A stretch of 64,000 nucleotides of DNA from Falsibacillus albus (GTDB lineage Bacteria > Bacillota > Bacilli > Bacillales > DSM-25281), in assembly GCF_003668575.1 (NCBI RefSeq), contig NZ_RCVZ01000010.1, positions 118,461 through 182,460 on the forward strand, read 5' to 3'. The first letter of the stretch is position 1. Each line of letters starts with the position of its first letter. The notes below the pieces were generated by a model. The model saw only the letters and a list, made by a program, of their open reading frames with translations, was not told the DNA's origin and did not search any database. Below, in pieces: positions 34,664 through 42,921 of this stretch. A program made the position numbers and the translations under genes.

Positions 34664-35800
34664 CTATTTCTGATAAATATGAACCTTGAAATCTTTCTGA
34701 GTCGGGTCCCAATCCATGACAGCACTCGGTTCATTTCGAGCCATGATATTGATGCTGATAGGTACGTAGTTTGGAATGACTTCTGATCTGATTTGACTTC
34801 CGATATATTGGGAAATCGCCACCGCTTGGGGCTCATTCAACACCGGCGCCTCGATTTTCAAATCCAGATCCGTCAAATTCTGCTTAACGAACAGTGCCTT
34901 GCCTATGAACGTCAATCCCAAGCTTGGGAACCTTTTTTGGAGGTCATCCTTAAAATATCCCAACACATCCGATGTCCGTTTGTCCATCTTTTCCAACTCA
35001 CCAGATGGAATCAACACATATTTTCGGTCGACTTTCTCCCAATCACTGATACCGTTCGCACCAGCATCGACATACGTCTTTTCCAAGTATCTGCCGGGAA
35101 CAGGACTGCTGCTCTCATTTTGTTCATACAACCCTACCATGATCGGAACATTCGGAACCGTTTTTTCATTGCGGATCATACTGATAAAATTCTCTGCAAT
35201 CTTTTCCCCTTTTTCCTTGACGACGTCCTTTTTATCCGTTTCATCCGGATCTATCTTCACTTGAGCCCGATGTGTCAAACCACTACTGTCGATAAAACGG
35301 ATATAATCGACTTTATTGAGGACAATTGAAAAAGAAATCCCTTTTATTTTTCCTTTCTGATCGACAAAATCCTCCTCGATAATATCAGACAGCACCTTTG
35401 GATATTTTTTTTCGGCCTCGAATGAATCTTTTTTCGCCTTCATTTCCGTGTTCAACCCTTTTGGATTATCTGCCGACTGCCGGCCCAAAAGTTTATTGAG
35501 TTCGCTTTCCTTCAAATACTGACCTTCATGAAAATAATAATTGTCCACATCAAAATAATCCTTGGACAGCTCCATCAACCCGAAGTGAAGCTCCTTTAAA
35601 TCCAATGGATTATTTACATTTTCAGAAATATAATTATTCTTTTTATCCGCATTCGCTGGACGCTTATATTTATAAGAAGGTGAACCTTGCACAACGATCG
35701 ATGTATCCTTTTTCGAATCCTGCGATTTTTCAGACTTGTGCAAATCACAACCCGCCAACATTACTGATACCATCGTCAACCCTAAGAAAAACTTCCTCAT
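34664..35800 (-). CDS. camS: CamS-family lipoprotein (sex pheromone precursor type)
   Basis: 378 residues with a lipoprotein signal peptide ending VSVMLAG before the lipidated Cys18 or so. The body contains the CamS-type stretches EKTYVDAGANGISDWEKVD and RKYVLIPSGELEKMDKRTSD. In staphylococci and enterococci the cleaved signal peptide of CamS yields a hydrophobic heptapeptide active as plasmid pheromone; here the corresponding heptapeptide would be VSVMLAG, which is unlike known pheromones. In Bacillus (YerH) the function is unknown. It precedes pepF, a peptidase able to degrade such peptides. Confidence 0.75.
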   Translation of the reverse strand: MRKFFLGLTMVSVMLAGCDLHKSEKSQDSKKDTSIVVQGSPSYKYKRPANADKKNNYISENVNNPLDLKELHFGLMELSKDYFDVDNYYFHEGQYLKESELNKLLGRQSADNPKGLNTEMKAKKDSFEAEKKYPKVLSDIIEEDFVDQKGKIKGISFSIVLNKVDYIRFIDSSGLTHRAQVKIDPDETDKKDVVKEKGEKIAENFISMIRNEKTVPNVPIMVGLYEQNESSSPVPGRYLEKTYVDAGANGISDWEKVDRKYVLIPSGELEKMDKRTSDVLGYFKDDLQKRFPSLGLTFIGKALFVKQNLTDLDLKIEAPVLNEPQAVAISQYIGSQIRSEVIPNYVPISINIMARNEPSAVMDWDPTQKDFKVHIYQK

Positions 35801-35964
35801 TACACTTAAAACTCCTTTATCGAACGCTGATAGAATATGTACCTATTTAAAGTACCACAAATAACCTCGATTGTTGCAATACTTTTGAAGAATTCGATAG
35901 ATTGTAAAAAGTGAATGACCTCCATAGCAGGTTGGAAGAAAACTTTACGATAACATTTCTGTTT

Positions 35965-36024
35965 TGCAGGCGGGCCGGAAGCATCCGTTGAGCTGGAGTC
36001 TATGACTTGCACTCCAATCCAACA
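35965..36024 (+). repeat. Right-end remnant of the intergenic repeat
   Basis: GAGCTGGAGTCTATGACTTG and CACTCCAATCCAAC match, in plus orientation, the right arm of copy C (tggagtgcaag and gactccgg read in reverse). The rest of the element is missing. It lies between camS and the chimeric pseudogene. Confidence 0.6.
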
Positions 36025-36078
36025 GTTGGCGACGGTAAGTTTAATAAATAAAACAAGAAAAATGATCAAATTCAATTT

Positions 36079-36391
36079 TCATACTTTTATATTCAGAAAT
36101 TCCAGTGCCCTTTCCAAATCGACATCCCGTTCGATATGTTCTGGCGTCCATTTGATATAGATCTCAGGCTCGACCCCTTTTCCATGGACAGGTGCCATTT
36201 TTGTTTTCTCAAGCACCCTCGATGGTTTGATGCGTAGCCCATGTGACATACCGAGAAACTTCAGGATCGGACCCGTACAAGAACATATCCTCTACATCAT
36301 TCAAAGTGATTTTCCTAAGGCGAAGCCGAGCAGTCTCCAATTCAGGCAATGCCTGATAAATTTCTTGCACATTCAACATACTAATCCCCAT
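36079..36391 (-). pseudogene. Chimeric remnant: GNAT N-terminus joined to an S41-like C-terminus
   Basis: The first 55 or so codons (from 36391 or ATG 36379) encode the beginning of a RimJ-type acetyltransferase, LETARLRLRKITLNDVEDMF and DPEVSRYVTWATHQT, then stop at 36211-36209 without the acetyl-CoA-binding region. Starting in another frame near 36240, RVLEKTKMAPVHGKGVEPEI continues as YIKWTPEHIERDVDLERALE to TGA 36081-36079. The latter resembles the extreme C-terminus of S41 (tail-specific/PDZ) peptidases. I read this as the scar of a deletion that removed the end of one gene and the start of another. The S41 identification is tentative. Confidence 0.55.
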
Positions 36392-36779
36392 CTTCCATAG
36401 CTGTCAGTGTCAGACAACTTTCTTGTCTCCTTAGTTTGAGTGTATAGTACAGCCATTCCCCAGTTGCGATCAGTGCAATATAGGCCACCAACAAAATCTT
36501 TCTTTCTATAGATACACCCCAGAGCATAGTAATTAACAGAACTAAGAGCACGCCGATAATACCACCTTTTTTCGATCGTTTTGCCTTATGTTGATAATAA
36601 GATAGTGTGTCGTCAAAATTATCATTCCGCCTGCCCCAAAACACACCAGAAACAGCGCCAGCTACGATCCCCACAAAGCCGACCCAGCTCGAAATCTGCT
36701 CTTCCATGATGATAGTAAACCCAAGAAACATCACAATATCCATCATAATTTCAATAATGATTCGTTTCTTCCTTCCCAT
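36381..36779 (-). CDS. Small four-helix membrane protein, third of three in tandem
   Basis: 132 residues. Two hydrophobic helices (residues 10-45), a charged loop RRNDNFDDTLSYYQHKAKRS, then two more helices and a polar tail. It starts ten bases after the stop of the gene upstream. Same architecture and length as its two upstream neighbours, so the three look like diverged tandem copies or subunits of one complex. No family recognised. Confidence 0.65.
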   Translation of the reverse strand: MGRKKRIIIEIMMDIVMFLGFTIIMEEQISSWVGFVGIVAGAVSGVFWGRRNDNFDDTLSYYQHKAKRSKKGGIIGVLLVLLITMLWGVSIERKILLVAYIALIATGEWLYYTLKLRRQESCLTLTAMEDGD

Positions 36780-36789
36780 TACAGTCCCC

Positions 36790-37173
36790 CTAAAAGACCT
36801 TGTTCCATTGTTTTCGCTCTTCCCTTTTCCATCTCAAATAGCTGTATGTCATTTCAAAAAATGCAAATCCGAGCAGAAATACGCCGGCCATAACTTGCTT
36901 TTCCACGCTGAAATGAATGAGGACAACCCCGTATAAGACAGCTAAAAGCAATGGATACAGCCAAAATTGCTGCTGGAGATGCATTTGATAATATTTCACC
37001 GTTTTCACCCTCGGTCCAGAAACAAATTCTCGGATAATGGCCACTATTGACAGCCCCGCTATTAGGACCCAATTAAGCATGCTCTTATCTAAAATGAAGC
37101 ATAAACCGATCAGGATGACAGCGAGTTTCATTCCTTCCAGGCATTTTAATATAACGATTCCATTCTTGATCAT
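36790..37173 (-). CDS. Small four-helix membrane protein, second of three in tandem
   Basis: 127 residues. Helices at about 12-30 and 33-52, loop VSGPRVKTVKYYQMHLQQQF, helices at about 73-90 and 93-112, basic tail RWKREERKQW. Its start overlaps the stop of the upstream gene by four bases (ATGA). Function unknown. Confidence 0.65.
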   Translation of the reverse strand: MIKNGIVILKCLEGMKLAVILIGLCFILDKSMLNWVLIAGLSIVAIIREFVSGPRVKTVKYYQMHLQQQFWLYPLLLAVLYGVVLIHFSVEKQVMAGVFLLGFAFFEMTYSYLRWKREERKQWNKVF

Positions 37174-37544
37174 TTCACTTCATCCTCATCAAATCTTTTC
37201 CATTTTTTCAAATGATAAAAAATCATTAGCAAATAGATGGATAACGAGTAGATTACCGCTGCATATCGCTCTGCAATTGTCACGTCAGACAATTGAAAAA
37301 TCCAATAGATTAATAAAAACACCGATGCTGCAGACCAAATCTCCCTCCTCAATTTCCTTTTCGTTGACCTTCGATGAAACTCGACATCATGATGGTCCCT
37401 AATTTGACCAATCAGCACAGCAAATAAAATGAGGATTGCCCCAACAAATGAAAAGGTTGAAGTTTCACCGAGAATGAACATCAAACCGATAAATGCAGCC
37501 GCACTCGTAATCGGCAGTACAACAAATTCCCATTTTTTATACAT
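37170..37544 (-). CDS. Small four-helix membrane protein, first of three in tandem
   Basis: 124 residues with the same plan: two helices, the charged loop RDHHDVEFHRRSTKRKLRRE, two helices, and a charged tail KKWKRFDEDEVK. Overlaps the next gene by four bases. Start ATG 37544 follows GAGGGGATGAAAAGAG. Function unknown; it opens a three-gene unit. Confidence 0.65.
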   Translation of the reverse strand: MYKKWEFVVLPITSAAAFIGLMFILGETSTFSFVGAILILFAVLIGQIRDHHDVEFHRRSTKRKLRREIWSAASVFLLIYWIFQLSDVTIAERYAAVIYSLSIYLLMIFYHLKKWKRFDEDEVK

Positions 37545-37603
37545 CTCTTTTCATCCCCTCAAAACACTAATACTTATTTGTACGTAAAACATTGGAAAAA
37601 GTT

Positions 37604-38065
37604 TCAATTAATACGTTGCATCGACTGAATCGAAGGTGCAAAGGTCAATAGTTCTTCAGGTACAAGCCTCAACCCTCCGCTGATAAAATCAGACCACGGC
37701 TTCCACATCACCTTAAAACAATCACCACTGTCCTCGATTCCTTCAAAAGCAGGGATTTCATAAAATGTGTCATCAATAAAAATAGCATCATAGACTTGGA
37801 CGATCTCATGCCCAACCTCGCCGTTGTAGGTGAAAATATTTTCGATTGTTCCGAGGAATTCCAAGTTATCTATTGAAGCATTTATTTCTTCCTTCACTTC
37901 CCTCTTTAAAGCAGCGCTGCTCTTTTCACCGTATTCGATCCCACCACCGATGGGTCTGTAAAAATAACTATTATCCGCTGGATCAATGCCTTCTGCGACT
38001 AATATCTTGTCGTCATAGCGAAATAAACAGATGACGATTGGCCTGATGATTCCTTTCCTCATCAA
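37604..38065 (-). CDS. Nudix hydrolase
   Basis: 153 residues. Nudix box GGGIEYGEKSSAALKREVKEE (G-x5-E-x7-RE-x2-EE) preceded by RPIVICLFRYDDKILVAEG. The domain layout resembles small ADP-ribose/dNTP-type Nudix enzymes of Bacilli. The start at 38065 follows GGGGGATTTTG. Monocistronic as far as can be seen. Confidence 0.85.
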   Translation of the reverse strand: MMRKGIIRPIVICLFRYDDKILVAEGIDPADNSYFYRPIGGGIEYGEKSSAALKREVKEEINASIDNLEFLGTIENIFTYNGEVGHEIVQVYDAIFIDDTFYEIPAFEGIEDSGDCFKVMWKPWSDFISGGLRLVPEELLTFAPSIQSMQRIN

Positions 38066-38279
38066 AATCCCCCTATTAATTCTGGTATAATTTTCTCATT
38101 CTAACTATTGCATAATTAAATGTAATTTTGAAGGGTATTTTTCTGAAAATTCCTATTCTTAACATCGAATGCTTTCAATGTCCAAACTTTTGATGAAAAA
38201 TTCAAAGAAACAGCTCATTGGCTTTCAAACAGTGAAAAGCGTAATATGAGAGACAAGAGAACCGATAGGAGGAGAATCG

Positions 38280-39047
38280 ATGAAAATTTCCGGGAACACA
38301 GTTTTGATCACTGGCGGGGGATCAGGCATAGGAATGGCCCTTGCAGAGCGATTTTTAGAGACTGATAACAACGTGATCATTGTTGGGAGACGTGAAGAAA
38401 AGCTCAAGGAAGCAAAAGAAAGATTTCCTCAGCTTCACTATCGCGTTTGCGACGTTTCGAAAGAATCAAATCGCATTTCCCTTTGTGAGTGGGCAGTTTC
38501 AGAATTCCCTGACTTGAATATTTTGATCAACAATGCCGGAATCCAACAACGGATCAATTTGTTGAAGCCGCAACAGGATTGGGACTATTATCAAAAAGAA
38601 ATTTCTATCAATGTTGGTGGCCCGATCCACTTAACCATGCTATTGCTGCCACACCTTATGAAAAAGGAAAATGCAGCAATTTTGAATGTATCATCCGGCC
38701 TGTCTATTACACCAGGAGCATGGGTGCCGATCTACAGCGCGACAAAAGCTGCCCTTCACTCATTTACACGTTCGCTCAGGCTGCAGCTTGAAGACACAAA
38801 TGTCAATGTCATCGAAGTACTCCCGCCAGCTGTCAATACCGATCTAGGCGGAGTCGGATTACATACATTCGGTGCGCCGCTTGATGACTTTGCAAATTCC
38901 GTCTTCTCTGAAATTCGCGAAGGAAAGAATGAAATCGGCTACGGAGACTCTAAAAAGCGACTCCGAGCCACGAGAGACGAAATCGATGAAGGCATGATGC
39001 AAGCTTGGAAAGGATTTCTAAATCGAAATCCAGATTTCAAAGAATGA
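38280..39047 (+). CDS. Short-chain dehydrogenase, DltE type
   Basis: 255 residues. Rossmann glycine motif TGGGSGIGMALAERF, NNAG in LINNAGIQQRINLL, Ser in LNVSSGLSITPG and the Tyr-x3-Lys catalytic pair in PIYSATKAALHSF. The DltE-like group is similar in length and the N-terminal KISGNTVLITGG. It reduces or oxidises an unknown substrate with NAD(P). Strong AGGAGG binding site ends five bases before the ATG. A terminator follows. Confidence 0.88.
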   Translation: MKISGNTVLITGGGSGIGMALAERFLETDNNVIIVGRREEKLKEAKERFPQLHYRVCDVSKESNRISLCEWAVSEFPDLNILINNAGIQQRINLLKPQQDWDYYQKEISINVGGPIHLTMLLLPHLMKKENAAILNVSSGLSITPGAWVPIYSATKAALHSFTRSLRLQLEDTNVNVIEVLPPAVNTDLGGVGLHTFGAPLDDFANSVFSEIREGKNEIGYGDSKKRLRATRDEIDEGMMQAWKGFLNRNPDFKE

Positions 39048-39051
39048 AAAA

Positions 39052-39086
39052 AATCCAGCCCCCATCAATTTGGGGCTGGATTTTTT
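39052..39086 (+). terminator. Rho-independent terminator
   Basis: AAATCCAGCCCC pairs with GGGGCTGGATTT across CATCAATT and continues into TTTTGATG. It lies four bases after the SDR stop. Confidence 0.9.
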
Positions 39087-39431
39087 GATGTTGTTCATAT
39101 AAAAGATGAACCTATTGTACATTTTTAAAAACCTATCAGGATTATGGTGACGGGTTCTCCTTTGGAGTACAAAACAGAAAAAAACAATGCAAATAGCAAG
39201 CTAATTCGCATATGAATCAGCTTGCTTATTTTTGTTGTTATATCAAGGTTTATTAGATTTTCATGTCCGAGTTAGCATCCCAATTCGCACACGTTTTATC
39301 AAGTGGACAATAACTATTGTCAAGCTGCGTCTTGATTTGCGAATTCACTTGTTAAAAGCCTTTCCAATTTTGACGAAAGAGGATTAATAGACAGCTAAAT
39401 CGAATTTATTATAAGCAACAAACGAGCAGGA
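39087..39431. other. Intergenic region between SDR and GNAT remnant
   Basis: No gene supported. A second hairpin, AAATAGCAAGCT with AGCTTGCTTATTT around 39190-39233, followed by TTTG, could be another terminator with no obvious gene before it. Between 39270 and 39350 two stretches, CCCAATTCGCACACG and TTTGCGAATTCACTTG, are inverted partners. The promoter of the GNAT remnant must lie near 39370-39420. Confidence 0.4.
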
Positions 39432-40019
39432 ATGTGGAAAAAAAGTTTAATTATGAGGAGTGGGATAAAGTTTAATAAAATTAAGGAGCTGGACGATATT
39501 TCAGAACAAATTGAAGAACGACAAATACAAATTAACATTTGGGAAGACAAAGACCTTGATTTACTTGTTAAATTAAACGCTCCAGAAATGATGGAACATT
39601 TAGGAGGGGCTGAAAGTAATGAACAGGTTCTAAAGCGTCACAAAAGGTATCTTGAGCTTGGTGAAAAAGGGAAAGTGTTTAGCATCACCCTCAGTCCTGA
39701 TATTGAAGCGGTTGGTTCAGTTGTATATTGGCAATCAACTTGGAATAATGAATGTGTTTATGAAATTGGATGGAGCATACTACCACAACTTCAGGGGAAA
39801 GAGAAAGGGAAAGCAACACATGCCGTTAGACTAGCAATTAATGAAGCAATCAAGGAAAGAAAATATCGATACATACACGCTTTCCCTTCAGTTGAAAATC
39901 CTGCTTCAAATGCCATTTGTCAAAATCTCAGCTTTTCATTAATATCAGATTGCAAATTTTAGTACCCACCAGGTAATTTCATGCATTGCAACAATTGGCG
40001 TATGGACATAAGTAAATAA
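39432..40019 (+). pseudogene. GNAT acetyltransferase interrupted by an in-frame TAG
   Basis: The open frame to 39962 covers most of a RimJ-like acetyltransferase: EMMEHLGGAESNEQVLKRHK, YEIGWSILPQLQGKEKGKAT (the acetyl-CoA loop Q-x-x-GKG-x-A/G, slightly degraded) and ENPASNAICQNLSFSLISDC. After KF comes TAG (39960-39962); the same frame then continues YPPGNFMHCNNWRMDISK to TAA at 40017-40019, which is the usual ending of this family (EYPPG). The stop therefore replaces a Glu codon by one base change (GAG to TAG). The product would lack about 19 residues. The true N-terminus is uncertain. Confidence 0.75.
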
Positions 40020-40475
40020 TAATTTTGATTTTCTTCAACACTCGGGTGCGATTCTCTATGTTTTTTAACTTTTATTACTCCAAAAGAGAACCCGTTAAGC
40101 TCATGGTGTCCGGTTTTTTAATGGATATCATCTTTTGGGGGCACCATTCAGCATGTTTGATTCATGTTTTTCTTACTTTACACACTGATCCGCCGGCATC
40201 AAAACGGGGTCTTGATGCCCGTTTTTCATGAACATCCACTTTTTCGGGCATCATTCAATCGATTTGATTCCTTTTTTCATGCTTTAAACATAGATTCGGG
40301 CGTCAAACCCGAACTTTGATGACCATTTTCTATATATTTCTTCTTTTTCAGGCATCAAACTGCCCTCTTGCTTCCCGTTTTCTCGCCATAAACATAGATT
40401 CGGGCTTCAAACAATTTGTCTACATCAATCTCTATAATGTAGTCACCAAATCATATCATCCGAGATTCAAGCCAT
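40020..40475. repeat. Non-coding region with diverged periodic repeats
   Basis: About 450 bp without a gene. A phrase AAACATAGATTCGGGCGTCA at 40286 recurs at 40390 as AAACATAGATTCGGGCTTCA, 104 bp later, and weaker variants (CGGGCATCATTC, GGGGCACCATTC, CAGGCATCAAAC, AACGGGGTCTTGATGCCCG) appear every 50-60 bp, each followed by T-rich stretches. The pattern resembles the 51-bp tandem array at the right edge of the window in being built on GGCATCA-type words, but is far more diverged. Confidence 0.6.
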
Positions 40476-41069
40476 CTACCATACCGCGAAAACTCCCAGC
40501 AGGATAATCGTCGCTCCTGCTAGTTTATTGACCCATCCTAGATATGGTGTAATTTTCTTCCTGAACACGCTGATTCCCACTGCAAGGATGAACCACCAGC
40601 TTGTTGCGCCCAAAAACACCCCACTGATCAATTCAATCGCAGTAAAAGTAGTTCCTGAGGTCTTGTCGAATCCAAGCCCAGTGAACATCGCCACAAAGTT
40701 CAGGATGGTGATTGGATTTGTGATCATTAACAGGAATGTAGAACCAAACATGCTCCATCGGCTGTCTCCCTTTAAATGTGCTGCGTTTTCCGGAAGTTTC
40801 TTCAGAAAGGTTTTAATTCCTATATACAGTAAAAAAAACGACCCAATGATTTTCAGCCACTCCTCCTGATTCAGTAACAATGCTGAAATCACGGAGAAAC
40901 CGAATGCAGCGATGCTTGCATAAATGACATTGGCGGCAACAGCTCCAAAACCCGTCAGGAATCCTGCACTTCTACCTAACGCCAAAGTCCGGTGGATGCA
41001 CAGCAGCCCGATCGGACCGACCGGTGCAGAAACCGAAAATCCCAATAAATAGCTCTTTACGAATAACAT
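40476..41069 (-). CDS. LysE/RhtB-family amino acid exporter
   Basis: 197 residues from ATG 41069, nine bases after GGAGAGG. About six membrane helices. Family signatures: the N-terminal FSVSAPVGPIGLLCIHRTLA with the conserved G-P-x-G, the mid loop LLYIGIKTFLKKLP, and NPITILNFVAMFTG. Members export lysine, threonine, homoserine or other compounds. A complete T-box leader lies directly upstream, and its specifier codon reads ACC (Thr), which fits the RhtB branch but is unexpected for an efflux protein. Confidence 0.88.
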   Translation of the reverse strand: MLFVKSYLLGFSVSAPVGPIGLLCIHRTLALGRSAGFLTGFGAVAANVIYASIAAFGFSVISALLLNQEEWLKIIGSFFLLYIGIKTFLKKLPENAAHLKGDSRWSMFGSTFLLMITNPITILNFVAMFTGLGFDKTSGTTFTAIELISGVFLGATSWWFILAVGISVFRKKITPYLGWVNKLAGATIILLGVFAVW

Positions 41070-41089
41070 AAACAACATCCTCTCCAAGA

Positions 41090-41375
41090 AAAAAAACCTT
41101 CCATCCCTGTAAAAAGGGACGGAAGGTTGATTCATTTCCGCGGTGCCACCCAGATTGTCGTCATACGACCTCTATTATGAGTACAGTCATACCCACCCAG
41201 CTGTAACGGGCCGGATCCGTCTAATCCTACTATCGTAAATACAAGTTCGGTCAGCGACTCCAAGGTGTTTTTCATATATACCCTTCCACCAGGCTCCCAC
41301 CTCCCCCGGCTCGCTATGGGTGACAGTATATACTACTTGTCCTTTTCTTTGTCTTTCTTGGGTTCTTTTCATAAA
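41090..41375 (-). promoter_or_regulatory. T-box leader of the LysE/RhtB gene, specifier ACC (Thr)
   Basis: On the minus strand the T-box core TGGGTGGCACCGCGG lies at 41153-41139 and the terminator stem ACCTTCCGTCCC / GGGATGGAAGGT with eight T follows at 41131-41090. Stem I shows AGCGAGCCGGGGGAGGTGGG and the descending CACCTTGGAGTCGC, then TGACC before GAACTTGT, which pairs with ACAAG at the base. The codon directly before GAAC is ACC at 41251-41249; in the Lys T-box at 49500 the codon AAG stands at the same place. I therefore assign threonine. Confidence 0.85.
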
Positions 41376-41543
41376 AATTAGCTTCAGTCAAACAAAAGTT
41401 AATCAAGAAAAATACTCATTTTAAAAACCTTTATTTATCAAAAATCTTACCATAATGCACTGGGATGTGGAATGAGTTTTCCAAAAATGCCGAATCAGAT
41501 TCACAAACTGGAATATTAAGGATAAAATTAAAACAGAAATGAG

Positions 41544-42005
41544 GTGGGTCAATTCATTACAGGTACGTTTCGTCAATATTTTGTGTTATATTACTCTCTT
41601 TTACTTATCCTCGCGATTCTTTTTTTGTATTTTCATATTTATCCAACCGGCTGTACCTACGAGCTTAATGAGGATAAAAATCTTGTGATTTATTCAAATG
41701 GGGTATTTCATAAAGAGGTCCATTCAGTCAACGTTTCATCCTTAAAGGCCAGCAACAAATTGAACATTGCTTTATTAGGTGAGAACATCCATGACTTGCG
41801 AAGAAAATGGGAACTCCTCATCTTCCTCATCCCTCTATTCATTACCACTTTGTTTTGGCTTTTTAAGCCTGCAGACCGACCTTTAAATTCTACATTTTTT
41901 GCTACCTTGTTAAATATCCTGGTTGCAGGAGTGATTATTTTATTCATTTACGGGTTTTCACATCAGGCATACGGAGCATCCACTTATATCCATTCACTTA
42001 AGTAA
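41544..42005 (+). CDS. Membrane protein of unknown function
   Basis: 153 residues with helices at about 12-32, 90-108 and 117-140. A short extracytoplasmic domain (TYELNEDKNLVIYSNGVF ... SVNVSSLKASNKLNIALLGE) lies between the first two. The start is not well supported: GTG 41544 has no clear binding site, and the gene could begin slightly downstream at an unusual codon. It ends in a terminator shared with the convergent Nudix gene. Confidence 0.55.
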   Translation: MGQFITGTFRQYFVLYYSLLLILAILFLYFHIYPTGCTYELNEDKNLVIYSNGVFHKEVHSVNVSSLKASNKLNIALLGENIHDLRRKWELLIFLIPLFITTLFWLFKPADRPLNSTFFATLLNILVAGVIILFIYGFSHQAYGASTYIHSLK

Positions 42006-42006
42006 A

Positions 42007-42037
42007 AAGATGCCGCCATCATTCAGTGGGGGCATCT
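42007..42037. terminator. Bidirectional terminator
   Basis: AAGATGCCGCC pairs with GGGGGCATCTT around ATCATTCAGT, followed by CCTTATT on the plus strand and by TTTTTA on the minus strand. It separates the convergent genes at 41544 and 42044. Confidence 0.8.
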
Positions 42038-42043
42038 TCCTTA

Positions 42044-42508
42044 TTATTCAATAACCGGAGTCGCTTTTCCTTCCGCCCATTGGACAATGAAGGAGCGCTG
42101 GCGCGGATTCAGATTATCAGGAAGTTCTGTTGGCCGAAAAAATTTATGCTCTCTTGCTTCGCTTCCTTCCTGTTGGAGCGATCCAGTATACTCTTTTGCA
42201 TGAAAAATAATTTGGACACTGTACATTTTGTCGCCATTGGGATATTGAACAAAACAACTATCCCCGGAATAGATTCCAAATAACTGAAGTGCTGAAGCCG
42301 TTAGTCCAGTTTCTTCATTTAATTCCCTAAGCGCAGTCCCTTCAAAGGTTTCACCCATTTCCATGACGCCGCCGGGAATGCCCCAGCAATCTTCATCTGC
42401 TCGATGCTGAAGCAGAATTTTGCCCTCATTTTCAAGAATGATCCCGCATCCTGCAGTGAATAGTGTTTCATTCCCTATCATTTTTCTCATTTGTTTAATG
42501 TAGTTCAA
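42044..42508 (-). CDS. Nudix hydrolase, intact paralogue of the 3505 gene
   Basis: 154 residues from TTG 42508, seven bases after AGGAGG (the upstream extension has no binding site). Nudix box GGVMEMGETFEGTALRELNEE is complete. Ends of the domain, GDSCFVQYPNGDKMYSVQII and LPDNLNPRQRSFIV, match the 3505-3956 gene (EDFYYQYPHGDEVYNVIAAY, IPPNLNPPEAPIIY), so the two are paralogues of the MutT/RppH-like type. The N-terminal LNYIKQMRKMIGNETL helps to show the frameshift in the other copy. Confidence 0.87.
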   Translation of the reverse strand: MNYIKQMRKMIGNETLFTAGCGIILENEGKILLQHRADEDCWGIPGGVMEMGETFEGTALRELNEETGLTASALQLFGIYSGDSCFVQYPNGDKMYSVQIIFHAKEYTGSLQQEGSEAREHKFFRPTELPDNLNPRQRSFIVQWAEGKATPVIE

Positions 42509-42639
42509 TTGATTCCCTCCTAATTCCCAGTACTGTCTATTCGAGGTTCCATGGTTAAAATCCTTTTTTAAAATGAATTTCATTATTTTAAATAGCTCTT
42601 TTTGAAAAGTGTGCTGCTATTCATTAAAGATTGTGTAAG

Positions 42640-42812
42640 GTTGATTTTTCGCTCCAGGATACTCGCTTTCCGAGGGGCCTCACAGGATGTGAGGTCGTTG
42701 GATGTTGGCACACGACGTGCCGAACTTAATCGAACATCCGCCCAACCTCTCCTCCCTTCGTGTGGGATTTTTATCCCCCTCATGCCATCCCTCCTGATCG
42801 CCATTCAATCAA
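42640..42812 (+). repeat. Intergenic repeat, copy D
   Basis: Same orientation as copy A: GTTGATTTTTCGCTCCAGGA, CTCGCTTTCCGAGGGGCCTC, the palindromic centre GTTGGCACACGACGTGCC and TTAATCGAACATCCGCC. The right arm is degraded (CATTCAATCAAAATC). It lies upstream of the Nudix gene at 42044. The flank before it, TTTGAAAAGTGTGCTGCTAT plus TCATTAAAG, also recurs before remnants at 47505 and 52130. Confidence 0.85.
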
Positions 42813-42860
42813 AATCGAATATATGCTGAAAACAGCAAAACATGCTTTAACACAACTTAT

Positions 42861-42921
42861 AAAAAAACCCGAACAAATCCGAATTCTAATGAAAGATTTC
42901 GAATAATTGTTCGGGTTCTTC
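42861..42921 (-). terminator. Terminator built from a repeated hairpin (copy 2)
   Basis: On the minus strand GAACCCGAACAATTATTCG pairs with the later CGGATTTGTTCGGG and is followed by TTTTTTTATAAG. It lies 36 bp after the MFS gene stop. Core and loop (ATTCGAAATCTTTCATTAGA) match copy 1 at 4815, and the preceding GCTGGGACTAAA belongs to the repeat. Confidence 0.8.
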
